Below, one piece after another: positions 28,656 to 37,240 of a stretch of 64,000 nt of DNA (position 1 is the stretch's first letter; every line of letters begins with the position of its first letter). The DNA comes from CAYVTD01 sp964454445 (GTDB lineage: Bacteria > Bacteroidota > Ignavibacteria > Kapaibacteriales > UBA2268): positions 1-64,000 of the forward strand of contig CAYVTD010000009.1 of the NCBI GenBank assembly GCA_964454445.1, given 5' to 3'. The position numbers were made by a program, and so were the translations under genes. The notes under the pieces were generated by a model. That model did no database searches and had not been told where the DNA came from. It was given only the letters and a program-made list of their open reading frames with translations.

Positions 28656-28669
28656 AGAATATATTAACA

Positions 28670-30658
28670 ATGGCTAAGCAAAGAAAAAAATACACTAAAA
28701 AAGCAATTTCTCAAGATAATACTCAGCAAAATCAAGGCGAGAAAGAGCTAGTTTCAGCGAAAGCTTCGCTCCAAATCCGGGAAGATACTTTTGCAAAGAA
28801 TGGTTTCATCGGCAGCAAATGGTTTTATGCGGCAATTATTGGATTGGTTTGCATTGCGCTTTATGCCAACTCAATCGGCTTCGATTATACTTATGCCGAC
28901 GACGATTGGCTAATCAAAGACAATTACGAATACAACAGCGATTTGTCGAATATGGGCAATTGTTTTTCGCGGATTCTGGGTTCTTCTTATTATCGTCCTT
29001 TGCTTGTGATTACTTTTATTCTTGAGGCACAAATAGGCGGAACAGATATTGTTTATTATCATATCACTAACTTGCTCTTGCATCTTTGTGGCTCTTTGCT
29101 TGTTTTTTTCGTTTTGCGCAAAATGGGCTATACCGATTTGATAGCTTTCTTTTTTGGACTTTTCTTTGCAGTCCATCCGATTTTAACCCCTGCGGCAGTA
29201 TGGATTTCTGGCAGAAACGATTCGCTATTGACGGTCTTTCTTCTATTGACCTTTCTTTTTTGGCTTAAGTTTTACGAGGAAAAGCGGGGCAAGCAATGGC
29301 TGTTTTATGGTTTAAACCTTTTATTTTATGCGATGGCTCTTTTTTCAAAAGAAGTAGGTATCATATTCTCAATCATTGCGCTTGCATATTTCCTGTTGTT
29401 TATAAAAGAAGACTTCTTTAACAAAAAGAACATTGCTCTTATAATTGGCTGGGGCATAATATCAATTGTATGGTTTATCCTTCGCCAATCAACTCTCTCG
29501 CAACTGGAAAGTCAAGACACAATCGGTCTGGAGGCATTAATTAAAAATATTCCCACTTTTGCGGCGATATTTGGCAAGATTTTTCTGCCTGTGAAAATGA
29601 ATGCTCTTTCAAATTTTGAGCCATTTTCGGTTTATTCTGGTGTCGTGGCGCTTGCTGGAATGATAGCCATAATTCTAATTTCCAGGAAAGCAGATAAAAA
29701 GAGGATACTCTTTGGTGCCGCTTGGTACCTGCTATTTTTGTTGCCATCGCTGATGGTTAGAATAAAATATGTAGATGATTTCTTCGATTATGCCGAGCAT
29801 CGTGCCTATTTGCCTCTTCTGGGCTTAATTATTATATTTATTGAATTGTTGAAGTCTTATAACATTGATTTTAAAAGCAATATTCAAAAAATCATCGGCG
29901 GAGCTGTTTTATTGTTATTATTGGTTCGCTCATTTCTCTATTCCGGTGTATATAGCGACAGGTTCGATTATTGGACATATTTTGTGCAGATGTATCCCGA
30001 AAAATCGCGCGGTTACTATTATCTTGGGCGTTCATATATAGCGGCTGATGACATACCTTCAGCAGAAAGACTATTCCAAAAAGGTGTTAAATTGGACATC
30101 AAGAATTATAAGATGCTTGTTGATCTTGCCACTGTCTATGCTAAACAAGAAAACTATATAAAGGCAGCTGAATATGCCCGTCGAGCCATTGCAATCGAGC
30201 CCAACGAGCCAACCGCCTTGTTTTACATAGGAAAATCGCTCAACGAGCAGAAGCATTTTTCTGAAGCGGTGCCTATCTTAAAAAAAGCAATTCGTTATCG
30301 GGGGAAAGATGTTCTGCCTCATTGGTATGTCGAGCTTGGTATTTCCTATTACGAGCTTCACCAATCGGAAGAAGCCGTGAAGCAATACCTGATTGCATTG
30401 CCGAAAATGAAAGACGATCCTATGGTCTATTCTAATTTGGGAGCGGCGCTTTTTGAGGTAGGCAAGCCCGCCGAAGCGGAAAAGTATCTACTAAAAGGTA
30501 TTGAGCTTGCGCCAAAAGATCCTGAAAATATGCTTAATATTGTTTTCTTTTACGTCAATACTCAGCAGTTTGACAAAGCCAGAACTTGGGCTCTTAATTG
30601 TCTGAAAAATGGTGGTCAGGTGCCGCTCGAATTAAAAAATTATTTAAAAATCCAATGA
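28670..30658 (+). CDS. TMTC-like GT-C membrane protein with TPR domain, paralog 8 (subgroup C)
   Basis: 662 residues, 14 bp after paralog 7. The tail (1-49) is mixed in charge rather than purely basic. The acidic cluster is D77-D79 (YADDDW). Motifs are SYYRPLL, YHITNLLLH, VHPILTPAAVWISGRNDS, SKEVG, LPVKMNALSNFEPFS and FFDYAEHRAYLP. The TP(A/S)A.WISGRNDS stretch is nearly the same as in paralogs 7 and 9-11, pointing to recent local duplication. About 5 TPRs follow from about residue 440, and the tail is KNGGQVPLELKNYL. Confidence 0.82.
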   Translation: MAKQRKKYTKKAISQDNTQQNQGEKELVSAKASLQIREDTFAKNGFIGSKWFYAAIIGLVCIALYANSIGFDYTYADDDWLIKDNYEYNSDLSNMGNCFSRILGSSYYRPLLVITFILEAQIGGTDIVYYHITNLLLHLCGSLLVFFVLRKMGYTDLIAFFFGLFFAVHPILTPAAVWISGRNDSLLTVFLLLTFLFWLKFYEEKRGKQWLFYGLNLLFYAMALFSKEVGIIFSIIALAYFLLFIKEDFFNKKNIALIIGWGIISIVWFILRQSTLSQLESQDTIGLEALIKNIPTFAAIFGKIFLPVKMNALSNFEPFSVYSGVVALAGMIAIILISRKADKKRILFGAAWYLLFLLPSLMVRIKYVDDFFDYAEHRAYLPLLGLIIIFIELLKSYNIDFKSNIQKIIGGAVLLLLLVRSFLYSGVYSDRFDYWTYFVQMYPEKSRGYYYLGRSYIAADDIPSAERLFQKGVKLDIKNYKMLVDLATVYAKQENYIKAAEYARRAIAIEPNEPTALFYIGKSLNEQKHFSEAVPILKKAIRYRGKDVLPHWYVELGISYYELHQSEEAVKQYLIALPKMKDDPMVYSNLGAALFEVGKPAEAEKYLLKGIELAPKDPENMLNIVFFYVNTQQFDKARTWALNCLKNGGQVPLELKNYLKIQ

Positions 30659-30698
30659 TTTTTCTGAAATAATGAAAAAATATAAATATTAGAAATCT

Positions 30699-32771
30699 AT
30701 GGCAAAGAAAAATTATAAAAGAACAGTTCAAAACAAGCAGGAACAGCCAATAAAGCAAATATCCAAGCAGGAGCAAAAACTTGCAAGCCCAAAAGCAAAA
30801 AACGGCGATATGAAAATCTCGATAACCGTTTGGTATGCTCTTGCCGTTTTTGCCGTTGCAGTATTGCTTTTTGCAAGGACAATACCTTTTGGTATGGTCT
30901 ATTGCGACGATGACACTATGATAGTCGATGATTATGCCTTTAATCAGGATTTGTCGAACATAAGCGAGGCGTTCAAACAGTCGTTTTTCAACGCAAACGA
31001 CCTTTATTACCGTCCCATTCTTCGTCTTACCTTAATCCTTGATGCTAATATAGGGGGTGAAAATCCGGCAATTTACCGGACAACTAACGTTGCCATTCAC
31101 GCTATCAGTTCGCTGTTGTTTTTTATATTTCTTTTAAAATTGAAATATGAAAAGAATACTGCGTTGCTCATTAGTTTGATTTTTACTGTTCATCCACTAA
31201 TTTCGCCGGCAGTTTCGTGGATTTCGGGACGTAACGACACTTTGCTGACTTTGTTTATGCTTTTTTCATTTATTGCTTATATTAATTTCCACGAAAACAA
31301 AAAAAGCACTCGCTGGCTAAGCTTTGGCTTGCATATTTTGACTTTTATAATTGCATTGTTTACAAAGGAAGTAGCGGCGGCACTACCCTTGATGATATTA
31401 CTCTATATAAAATACTTCTGCAGAGAGAAATTGCTCAGCCAACAGAATATCCTAACAACGATAATTTGGGCGGTTATAGGGTTAATCTGGTTTTTAATAA
31501 GGCAATCGGTGCTGACCGGCAGGGGAGAGGCAAATCAATTATTCAGCTTTTTTACGGAGGCGCTGGCAAGCAATTATCCGACGATACCCGCAGTTATTGG
31601 AAAAATGCTCTTGCCTGTGCGTATGTCAGGGCTTTCCAATTTTGAGGCAATAACCATAATTAGCGGCTTAGCCGGCATAGCGGCAATTGTAAGTTTAACT
31701 ATAATAAACAAGAAAACTGATAAAGGGCGTATTATTTTTGGTGCTTTTTGGTTTCTTTTGTTTATTTCGCCGACTTTGATAGCTCGTATTAAAGATTTTG
31801 ATTTCGATTATGCCGAGCATCGCGTTTATCTGCCGATGATGGGGATTTTGTTGATTGTTCTCGAAATATTTAGGGCTTATGGAGTTGATTTTAAAAAAGT
31901 TAGAAATATTGTAATAGCAGGCGCAATCACGGCTGTTTTTGCAGTCATTACATTCCAATATGAGGGCTATTTCGTCGGACCGCACGCTTTTTGGGGGCGT
32001 TTTGTTGAACTATACCCTGACAAAACGAGGGGTTATATTGGTCTTGGCAAGCAAGCGTTTATTAATGACAGTATGGAAAAAGTAATAGAGATAATGAAAC
32101 AAGGGATGGCAATCAAAGCTGATTATCGTTTTTGGTATGCCAATTTATCAAGTGCTTACATAAGACTGAATAATTTTGTAGAAGCTGAGAAATATGCCGC
32201 AGTAACTCTGAAATTAGATCCTGAGCATCCTGAAGGTAATTACAATTATGCTATTGCACTAATGGCAAACGGGAAAATCGATCAGGCAATACCCGCCTTG
32301 GAAAATGCAATACGATACAAACCCGACAATCCCAAGTTATTTGTGCAATTAGGCGAAGCTTATGCGAAAAAAGGAAAATATCAAGATGCTGAGCTAGCCA
32401 TTCAGGAAGCAATACGGCTTGCCCCGAATGCTGTCGAACCATATATGAACCTGGCAAATATTTACGGTAGAATGAACAGACAACAAGATATGGACAGGGC
32501 TTTTGCCACAGCCACTCAAATAAACCCTAACAATGTAAAACTTTATTTGAATATTGGGACTATTTATGCGAAGCAAAACAGATACGACAAAGCTGAAGAA
32601 ATGTGGACTACTGCTTACAAATTAGACCCCAGAATTCCAGAAACACTTATGAACCTTACTATGCTTTATAAATTGAAAGGCGATATGAAAACAGCGAGAA
32701 AGTATGGTATGGAGGCATTACAAAACGGGGGGAAACTTCCACCCGAATTGATGATGCAACTTGGTTTATAA
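30699..32771 (+). CDS. TMTC-like GT-C membrane protein with TPR domain, paralog 9 (subgroup C)
   Basis: 690 residues; the basic, Gln-rich tail is about 1-40. The acidic cluster is D70-D72 (YCDDDT). LYYRPILRL, YRTTNVAIH (Arg for the usual His before the asparagine), VHPLISPAVSWISGRNDT, TKEVAAALP and LPVRMSGLSNFEAIT follow. FDYAEHRVYLP is preceded by a charged KDFD instead of the usual .D(F/Y)F. The TPR domain has about 6 units, the last being YAKQNRYDKAEEMWTTAYKL. The tail is QNGGKLPPELMMQL, the closest to a consensus of all copies. Confidence 0.82.
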   Translation: MAKKNYKRTVQNKQEQPIKQISKQEQKLASPKAKNGDMKISITVWYALAVFAVAVLLFARTIPFGMVYCDDDTMIVDDYAFNQDLSNISEAFKQSFFNANDLYYRPILRLTLILDANIGGENPAIYRTTNVAIHAISSLLFFIFLLKLKYEKNTALLISLIFTVHPLISPAVSWISGRNDTLLTLFMLFSFIAYINFHENKKSTRWLSFGLHILTFIIALFTKEVAAALPLMILLYIKYFCREKLLSQQNILTTIIWAVIGLIWFLIRQSVLTGRGEANQLFSFFTEALASNYPTIPAVIGKMLLPVRMSGLSNFEAITIISGLAGIAAIVSLTIINKKTDKGRIIFGAFWFLLFISPTLIARIKDFDFDYAEHRVYLPMMGILLIVLEIFRAYGVDFKKVRNIVIAGAITAVFAVITFQYEGYFVGPHAFWGRFVELYPDKTRGYIGLGKQAFINDSMEKVIEIMKQGMAIKADYRFWYANLSSAYIRLNNFVEAEKYAAVTLKLDPEHPEGNYNYAIALMANGKIDQAIPALENAIRYKPDNPKLFVQLGEAYAKKGKYQDAELAIQEAIRLAPNAVEPYMNLANIYGRMNRQQDMDRAFATATQINPNNVKLYLNIGTIYAKQNRYDKAEEMWTTAYKLDPRIPETLMNLTMLYKLKGDMKTARKYGMEALQNGGKLPPELMMQLGL

Positions 32772-32833
32772 TTACTATCATTATTTTAAATATATTGATC
32801 GACAAAACGAGAATTTAGCAATTATTCTCTAAT

Positions 32834-34765
32834 ATGAAAGTGAAAAAAAAGATACAGAAAAAGAAGAAAAAGCAAATAACCATAAAGCTGCCAGGTGAAC
32901 GCTATTTAAACCTGATTTATGCTTTTTTGTTGTTTTTTGCCGGGCTAATCCTTTATAGTAAATCGGCAACGATGGGCTTGATATTTGCCGACGATGACCA
33001 AATTATTGCAACGGTATATAGCGAAGAATTTTCAATTGAGCGAGTCGTCAATCAGTTTTCAAAAAGCACGGGGAACGCTTTCTATCGCCCTATTCTCGAT
33101 ATTAGTTTTTTATTAGATGAGGTGGCAATTAAGGATAGAATAGAGCCAATAGCCTTTCATCGAACCAATATTGCCTTGCATTTGGCGGCAGTAATAGTAG
33201 CATTTTTCACTTTTATCAAGCTCGGAATTAAAAAAGAAAGTTCACTCTTCGCTTCGTTGATCTATCTGGTACATCCACTTCTAACTCCTGCAGTTTCTTG
33301 GATTTCAGGTCGAAATGACTCGCTATTAACTTTGTTTTTCTTACTATCATTTTTGTTTTATTTGTTTTATAATAAGAAAGAGAATCTTGTTAGGTTTGCT
33401 TATCTTGCCTTAATGCTTTTTAGCTTTGCATTAGCTATGTTTACCAAGGAAACAGCTGTTTTAATGCCTGTTTTTATCCTTTTATATGTGTTTTTTGTAG
33501 AAAAAGAAGCGCTCTTTTCGACAAAAAATATTATAATTTATAGTGGTTTGATAGTTATTGTAATCGTCTGGTTTTTAATGCGTCAAGCCGCATTGTCGGG
33601 AATGGAAATCGAACAAGTTAATTCAATTTCAAATTTCTTTTATAATATTCCCGCATTGTTTGCATATATCGGAAAAGTCTTTTTACCATTCCAAATGGCG
33701 GCAACTTCTTATTATACTGCATTTACTTACATTAGCGGTATCATTGCCATTGCCTTGCTTGCCCTGCCTGTATATTTGAATAAAAAATTAAATAGAAACT
33801 ACTATTATTTTGGTTTGTTGTGGTTTTTTCTGCCGATTCTTGCAACAATGTTTTTCCGTCTGCCGCCGGGAGTGGCATATTTTGATTATATCGAGCATCG
33901 TGCCTACCTGCCTATGTTTGGTTTCTTGCTTTCTCTGCTAATGGTGGCAAAAGCATACAAGCTCAATTTTCGTAAGCCGGAAGTAGTAGGAGTATCCGCA
34001 TTATTAATTGTTATTCTTGGCATCAGTTCGTTTGCATACCAGGACGTTTATGCAAATCGTATGAGCTATTGGCTTAAAATAGCAAAAATTAATCCCAAAG
34101 AACTCAGAACATATTATAATATCGGAGCGGCATATATATCCGAAAACAAACTCGACACAGCTGAAGTAATCTTGCAAAAAGGTTATGAAATCGACTCGAC
34201 AAAGTCTTTTTTTCTTAGGGAGCTTGCAAATGTTACCGTTAGAAAAGGAAATTGGACTGTTGCTTATGATTTTGCAAAAAGAGCTATTGAAAAAGATACG
34301 ATTGATGCTTTATCAAATTATTATGCAGGCAAAGCGGCGCTAAATATGAAGGATTATTCTGATGCGGCAAAGTATTTTTTAAGGGCAAGGGAACTTGGTT
34401 ATGAAAATCCGAATATGCTTATTGATATTGCTTATGCTTATGCGCAAATATATCGATTTGACGAGGCTATTGAATTCAACAATCTTGCTATAAAGACAAA
34501 TCCTGATGCAATATTTGCTTACGGCAATCTCGGTGATATTTATTTATCTTTAAGAAAATATGACAAAGCTGAAGAAGCATATATAAAATCGCTTAAAATA
34601 AATAATAGATATGTTCAAGCATATCTCGGTTTGATTAATGTTTCGATGGAAAGAGACGATTGGACAAATGCAGCTCGTTATGCACAAGATTTAAGGAAAA
34701 TCGGAGGGAGATTGAATTACGAAGTTCAAGAACGTATTAACCAGAAAATTGCTGCAGCGCATTGA
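32834..34765 (+). CDS. TMTC-like GT-C membrane protein with TPR domain, paralog 10 (subgroup C)
   Basis: 643 residues, the shortest copy, mainly because the basic tail is only about 20 residues. The acidic cluster is D53-D55 (FADDDQ). Motifs are AFYRPILD, FHRTNIALH, VHPLLTPAVSWISGRNDS, TKETAVLMP, LPFQMAATSYY and YFDYIEHRAYLP. An RIEP insertion like that of paralog 7 lengthens the first periplasmic loop slightly. About 5 TPRs follow, with one weak unit around residues 495-530. The tail is RKIGGRLNYEVQERI, keeping GG but losing the Pro. It is preceded by 62 bp without a clear promoter. Confidence 0.82.
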   Translation: MKVKKKIQKKKKKQITIKLPGERYLNLIYAFLLFFAGLILYSKSATMGLIFADDDQIIATVYSEEFSIERVVNQFSKSTGNAFYRPILDISFLLDEVAIKDRIEPIAFHRTNIALHLAAVIVAFFTFIKLGIKKESSLFASLIYLVHPLLTPAVSWISGRNDSLLTLFFLLSFLFYLFYNKKENLVRFAYLALMLFSFALAMFTKETAVLMPVFILLYVFFVEKEALFSTKNIIIYSGLIVIVIVWFLMRQAALSGMEIEQVNSISNFFYNIPALFAYIGKVFLPFQMAATSYYTAFTYISGIIAIALLALPVYLNKKLNRNYYYFGLLWFFLPILATMFFRLPPGVAYFDYIEHRAYLPMFGFLLSLLMVAKAYKLNFRKPEVVGVSALLIVILGISSFAYQDVYANRMSYWLKIAKINPKELRTYYNIGAAYISENKLDTAEVILQKGYEIDSTKSFFLRELANVTVRKGNWTVAYDFAKRAIEKDTIDALSNYYAGKAALNMKDYSDAAKYFLRARELGYENPNMLIDIAYAYAQIYRFDEAIEFNNLAIKTNPDAIFAYGNLGDIYLSLRKYDKAEEAYIKSLKINNRYVQAYLGLINVSMERDDWTNAARYAQDLRKIGGRLNYEVQERINQKIAAAH

Positions 34766-34851
34766 TTATTGATATAAGAAACATTAGCGACTTAATGATT
34801 AAATAAATTTTTAAAATAGAAATAGTATTTTTTTAGAAAAAGTATAGAAAA

Positions 34852-37041
34852 ATGAAAAGTAAAAATCCAAGAAGCCAACAAAGAAAAGCTTCAGAGCAAA
34901 AGCAAGAGCCACAACACAAGCCGAAGCAAAAGCGGAGAAAAACGCCAAGAAAAGTAGAAGAAAATCTTTACAAGCCGCAGAGCTACGACAAAGGCAAAAT
35001 AAAGCAAATTTTTCTGTTTTCAGCCATTATTTTGGCGCTTGCCTTCCTTGTTTATTCGCGAGCCGCTACTTATACGCTTGTCCATTGCGACGACAATATC
35101 TTTGTGCTCGATTACAAAGATTTTAACTATGAATTGTCGAATATAACGAAAACTTTCAATCAGACGCTTGGCACGACGTATTACCGCCCACTTTTAGCAA
35201 GCTCCTTTGTGATTGATGCAAATATCGGTAAACAACTTGCCCAGGCAAACCAAAACAAGGAGGAAGAAAGCGTTTTCATCAATGCTATTGGATTTGTATA
35301 TAATTCTATTTTAAATATTTCATTTCTATTACACAATCCTGAGTTTACAAAGGCAGCAGGCAACACACTCGACGGTTTTGCAAACAACTTAATCACAGGC
35401 TCGACGGATCCCCGCGTGTTTCACGTTACTAATCTGCTAATTCATCTTTTTAGCTCATTGCTTGTATTTTTGTTTCTGATACGATTGGATTATCCCGTAT
35501 TTACTTCATTTTTCTTTAGTTTGCTGTTTACTGTCCATCCTGTTTTAACGCCAGCGGCGAGTTGGATTTCAGGTAGGAACGATTCGTTGATTACTTTTTT
35601 CGTGCTAATCTCATTTATGTTTTTGATAAGTTTTCTAAATTTACAAAAGCGACGATACGACAATAAGGACTACGTGAAATTAGGTGTTTATTTTATTTTT
35701 CATTTGTTTTTCTTTGCCGGAGCGCTTTTCACCAAGGAAATCGGTGGTGTGTTGCCGGTAGTTGCCTTTGCATATATTTTACTCTACCGAAAAGAAAAAT
35801 TGTTTGCTCCAAAGAATTTTATCCTTGTCGCAGGCTGGTCTCTGGTTGTAATTATTTGGTATGCAATGCGTTACGAGGCTACGAAGGGACTAAACAATCC
35901 CGACACAATCGGTTTAGATGCTTTCGTGAAAAATTATCCGACGATAGCGGCACTTCTAGGAAAAATAATTTTACCGATAAAAATGATAGCTCTATCGAAT
36001 TATGAATGGTTTTCGATAACTTGTGGCATAATTGTAATTCTCCTAGCGTTAGTGGCATTTGTTTATTTGCGTGGTTTCGACAAAAGCAAGGCATTGTTTG
36101 GCGTAACTTGGTTTGTTATTTTCTTGTTTCCTACATTGATGGTAAGAATAATCTATGTGGACGATTTTTTCGATTATGCCGAGCATAGGGCATATCTTGT
36201 TATGGTCGGAATTATTATAATAATTGCCGAAATATTGCAAAAATACAAGGTCGATTTTCGGAAGCCAATACCGATAGCCATAGGTGCTGTTTTGCTTGTA
36301 TTTTTCACTATAAAGTCATATACTTACATCCCCACGTTTAAAGACAGGTTCGCATTTTGGGGGCACATGACCGAGATGTATCCTTGGAAATCTCGCGGTT
36401 ATTATGACCTTGGCAAAGCTTATCTCGTCCACGGGCAACTCGACACAGCCGAAAAGCTTTATATGAAAGGTTTGGAGCGCAACCCTGATAATAAAAACCT
36501 ATATATAGATTTGGCATCTTTATATTATCAGAAGCCCGATTTCGACAAGCTCTATAAAAGCTCGCAAAAGGCATTGCAAATCGATCCCGCAGACCCATTA
36601 GCTAATTATTTCTATGCACAGGCGCTTTTGCAAGGAGAAGACAAAGCAAAATCGCTTGATTATTTCGAAAGAGCAGCATTTTCCACAAACAAATATTACA
36701 ATATAGCAATAGAATACGGCATTGCTTGCCAGCGTCTTGGGCAATACGAACGCTCTATTAGAGGTTTCGACTTGTATTTGCAACATTATCCTAATGATCC
36801 AAAAGCAATTGGCTATCTCGGTAATTCTTATGCTATGTTGTCTCAATTCGACAAAGCGGTGGATTACTGGAATAGAAGTATTGCCATAGATCCAAAATTT
36901 TATGAGCCATATAATCATTTGGTTCGATATTATTTACAATCAAATCAAAAGCAACTTGCCCGGCAAGTCTATCAAGCATTAAGGCAAAATGGAGGCGATT
37001 TGAATGATGGGTTAAAACAATTGTACAATGCTGCTTTTTAA
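34852..37041 (+). CDS. TMTC-like GT-C membrane protein with TPR domain, paralog 11 (subgroup C, loop insertion)
   Basis: 729 residues, the longest copy. The very basic tail is about 1-52. The acidic pair is D80-D81 (HCDDNI). About 60 extra residues (nt about 35227-35408) interrupt the first periplasmic loop between VIDANIG and FHVTNLLIH, the region around the presumed active site; no sibling has this. The remaining motifs are normal: VHPVLTPAASWISGRNDS, TKEIGGVLP, LPIKMIALSNYEWFS and FFDYAEHRAYL, where the usual P is V. About 5 TPRs end in RQNGGDLNDGLKQL. It closes the array; a 199-bp gap separates it from atpD. The insertion may change acceptor choice (inference). Confidence 0.82.
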   Translation: MKSKNPRSQQRKASEQKQEPQHKPKQKRRKTPRKVEENLYKPQSYDKGKIKQIFLFSAIILALAFLVYSRAATYTLVHCDDNIFVLDYKDFNYELSNITKTFNQTLGTTYYRPLLASSFVIDANIGKQLAQANQNKEEESVFINAIGFVYNSILNISFLLHNPEFTKAAGNTLDGFANNLITGSTDPRVFHVTNLLIHLFSSLLVFLFLIRLDYPVFTSFFFSLLFTVHPVLTPAASWISGRNDSLITFFVLISFMFLISFLNLQKRRYDNKDYVKLGVYFIFHLFFFAGALFTKEIGGVLPVVAFAYILLYRKEKLFAPKNFILVAGWSLVVIIWYAMRYEATKGLNNPDTIGLDAFVKNYPTIAALLGKIILPIKMIALSNYEWFSITCGIIVILLALVAFVYLRGFDKSKALFGVTWFVIFLFPTLMVRIIYVDDFFDYAEHRAYLVMVGIIIIIAEILQKYKVDFRKPIPIAIGAVLLVFFTIKSYTYIPTFKDRFAFWGHMTEMYPWKSRGYYDLGKAYLVHGQLDTAEKLYMKGLERNPDNKNLYIDLASLYYQKPDFDKLYKSSQKALQIDPADPLANYFYAQALLQGEDKAKSLDYFERAAFSTNKYYNIAIEYGIACQRLGQYERSIRGFDLYLQHYPNDPKAIGYLGNSYAMLSQFDKAVDYWNRSIAIDPKFYEPYNHLVRYYLQSNQKQLARQVYQALRQNGGDLNDGLKQLYNAAF

Positions 37042-37240
37042 ACCATATTAAGCATTATTTCTAGGATTTATACCCCATTTATTTTAGTACAATAACACAT
37101 TTATACAGAATGTAATTAATTTCAATTAAATATTTGCTAAAAGATACGAATTGATTAATTTTGATTTTTAATATAATACATAAGTATCGAAAAAGTAATA
37201 GAATTTTGAAACATAATATAATCAGAAGGTTACTAAAAAA

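Larger units (their letters stand above)
11618..37041 (+). other. Tandem array of eleven TMTC-like GT-C/TPR paralogs plus one YfhO-type gene (probable operon)
   Basis: Twelve genes run in one direction with gaps of 4-86 bp and no opposing gene. Eleven encode the same architecture: a Lys-rich cytosolic tail, about 11 membrane helices, and 4-6 TPRs. Conserved motifs in order are an Asp-Asp pair after helix 1, YRP, H..N..(L/F)H, a VHP..(T/V) helix end with W(I/L)..R(N/G)D, (S/T)KE, W..(M/L)R, a K...P..(M/L) loop, and FDY.(E/D)(H/T/C)R.Y(L/V)P. TMTC1-4 (DUF1736 family) show the same sequence of elements. An odd helix count with an inside N terminus puts the TPRs in the periplasm. Three subgroups are visible: A (genes 1, 5, 6 of the eleven), B (2, 3, 4) and C (7-11). 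The glycosyltransferase role is inferred from fold and motifs. Confidence 0.8.
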
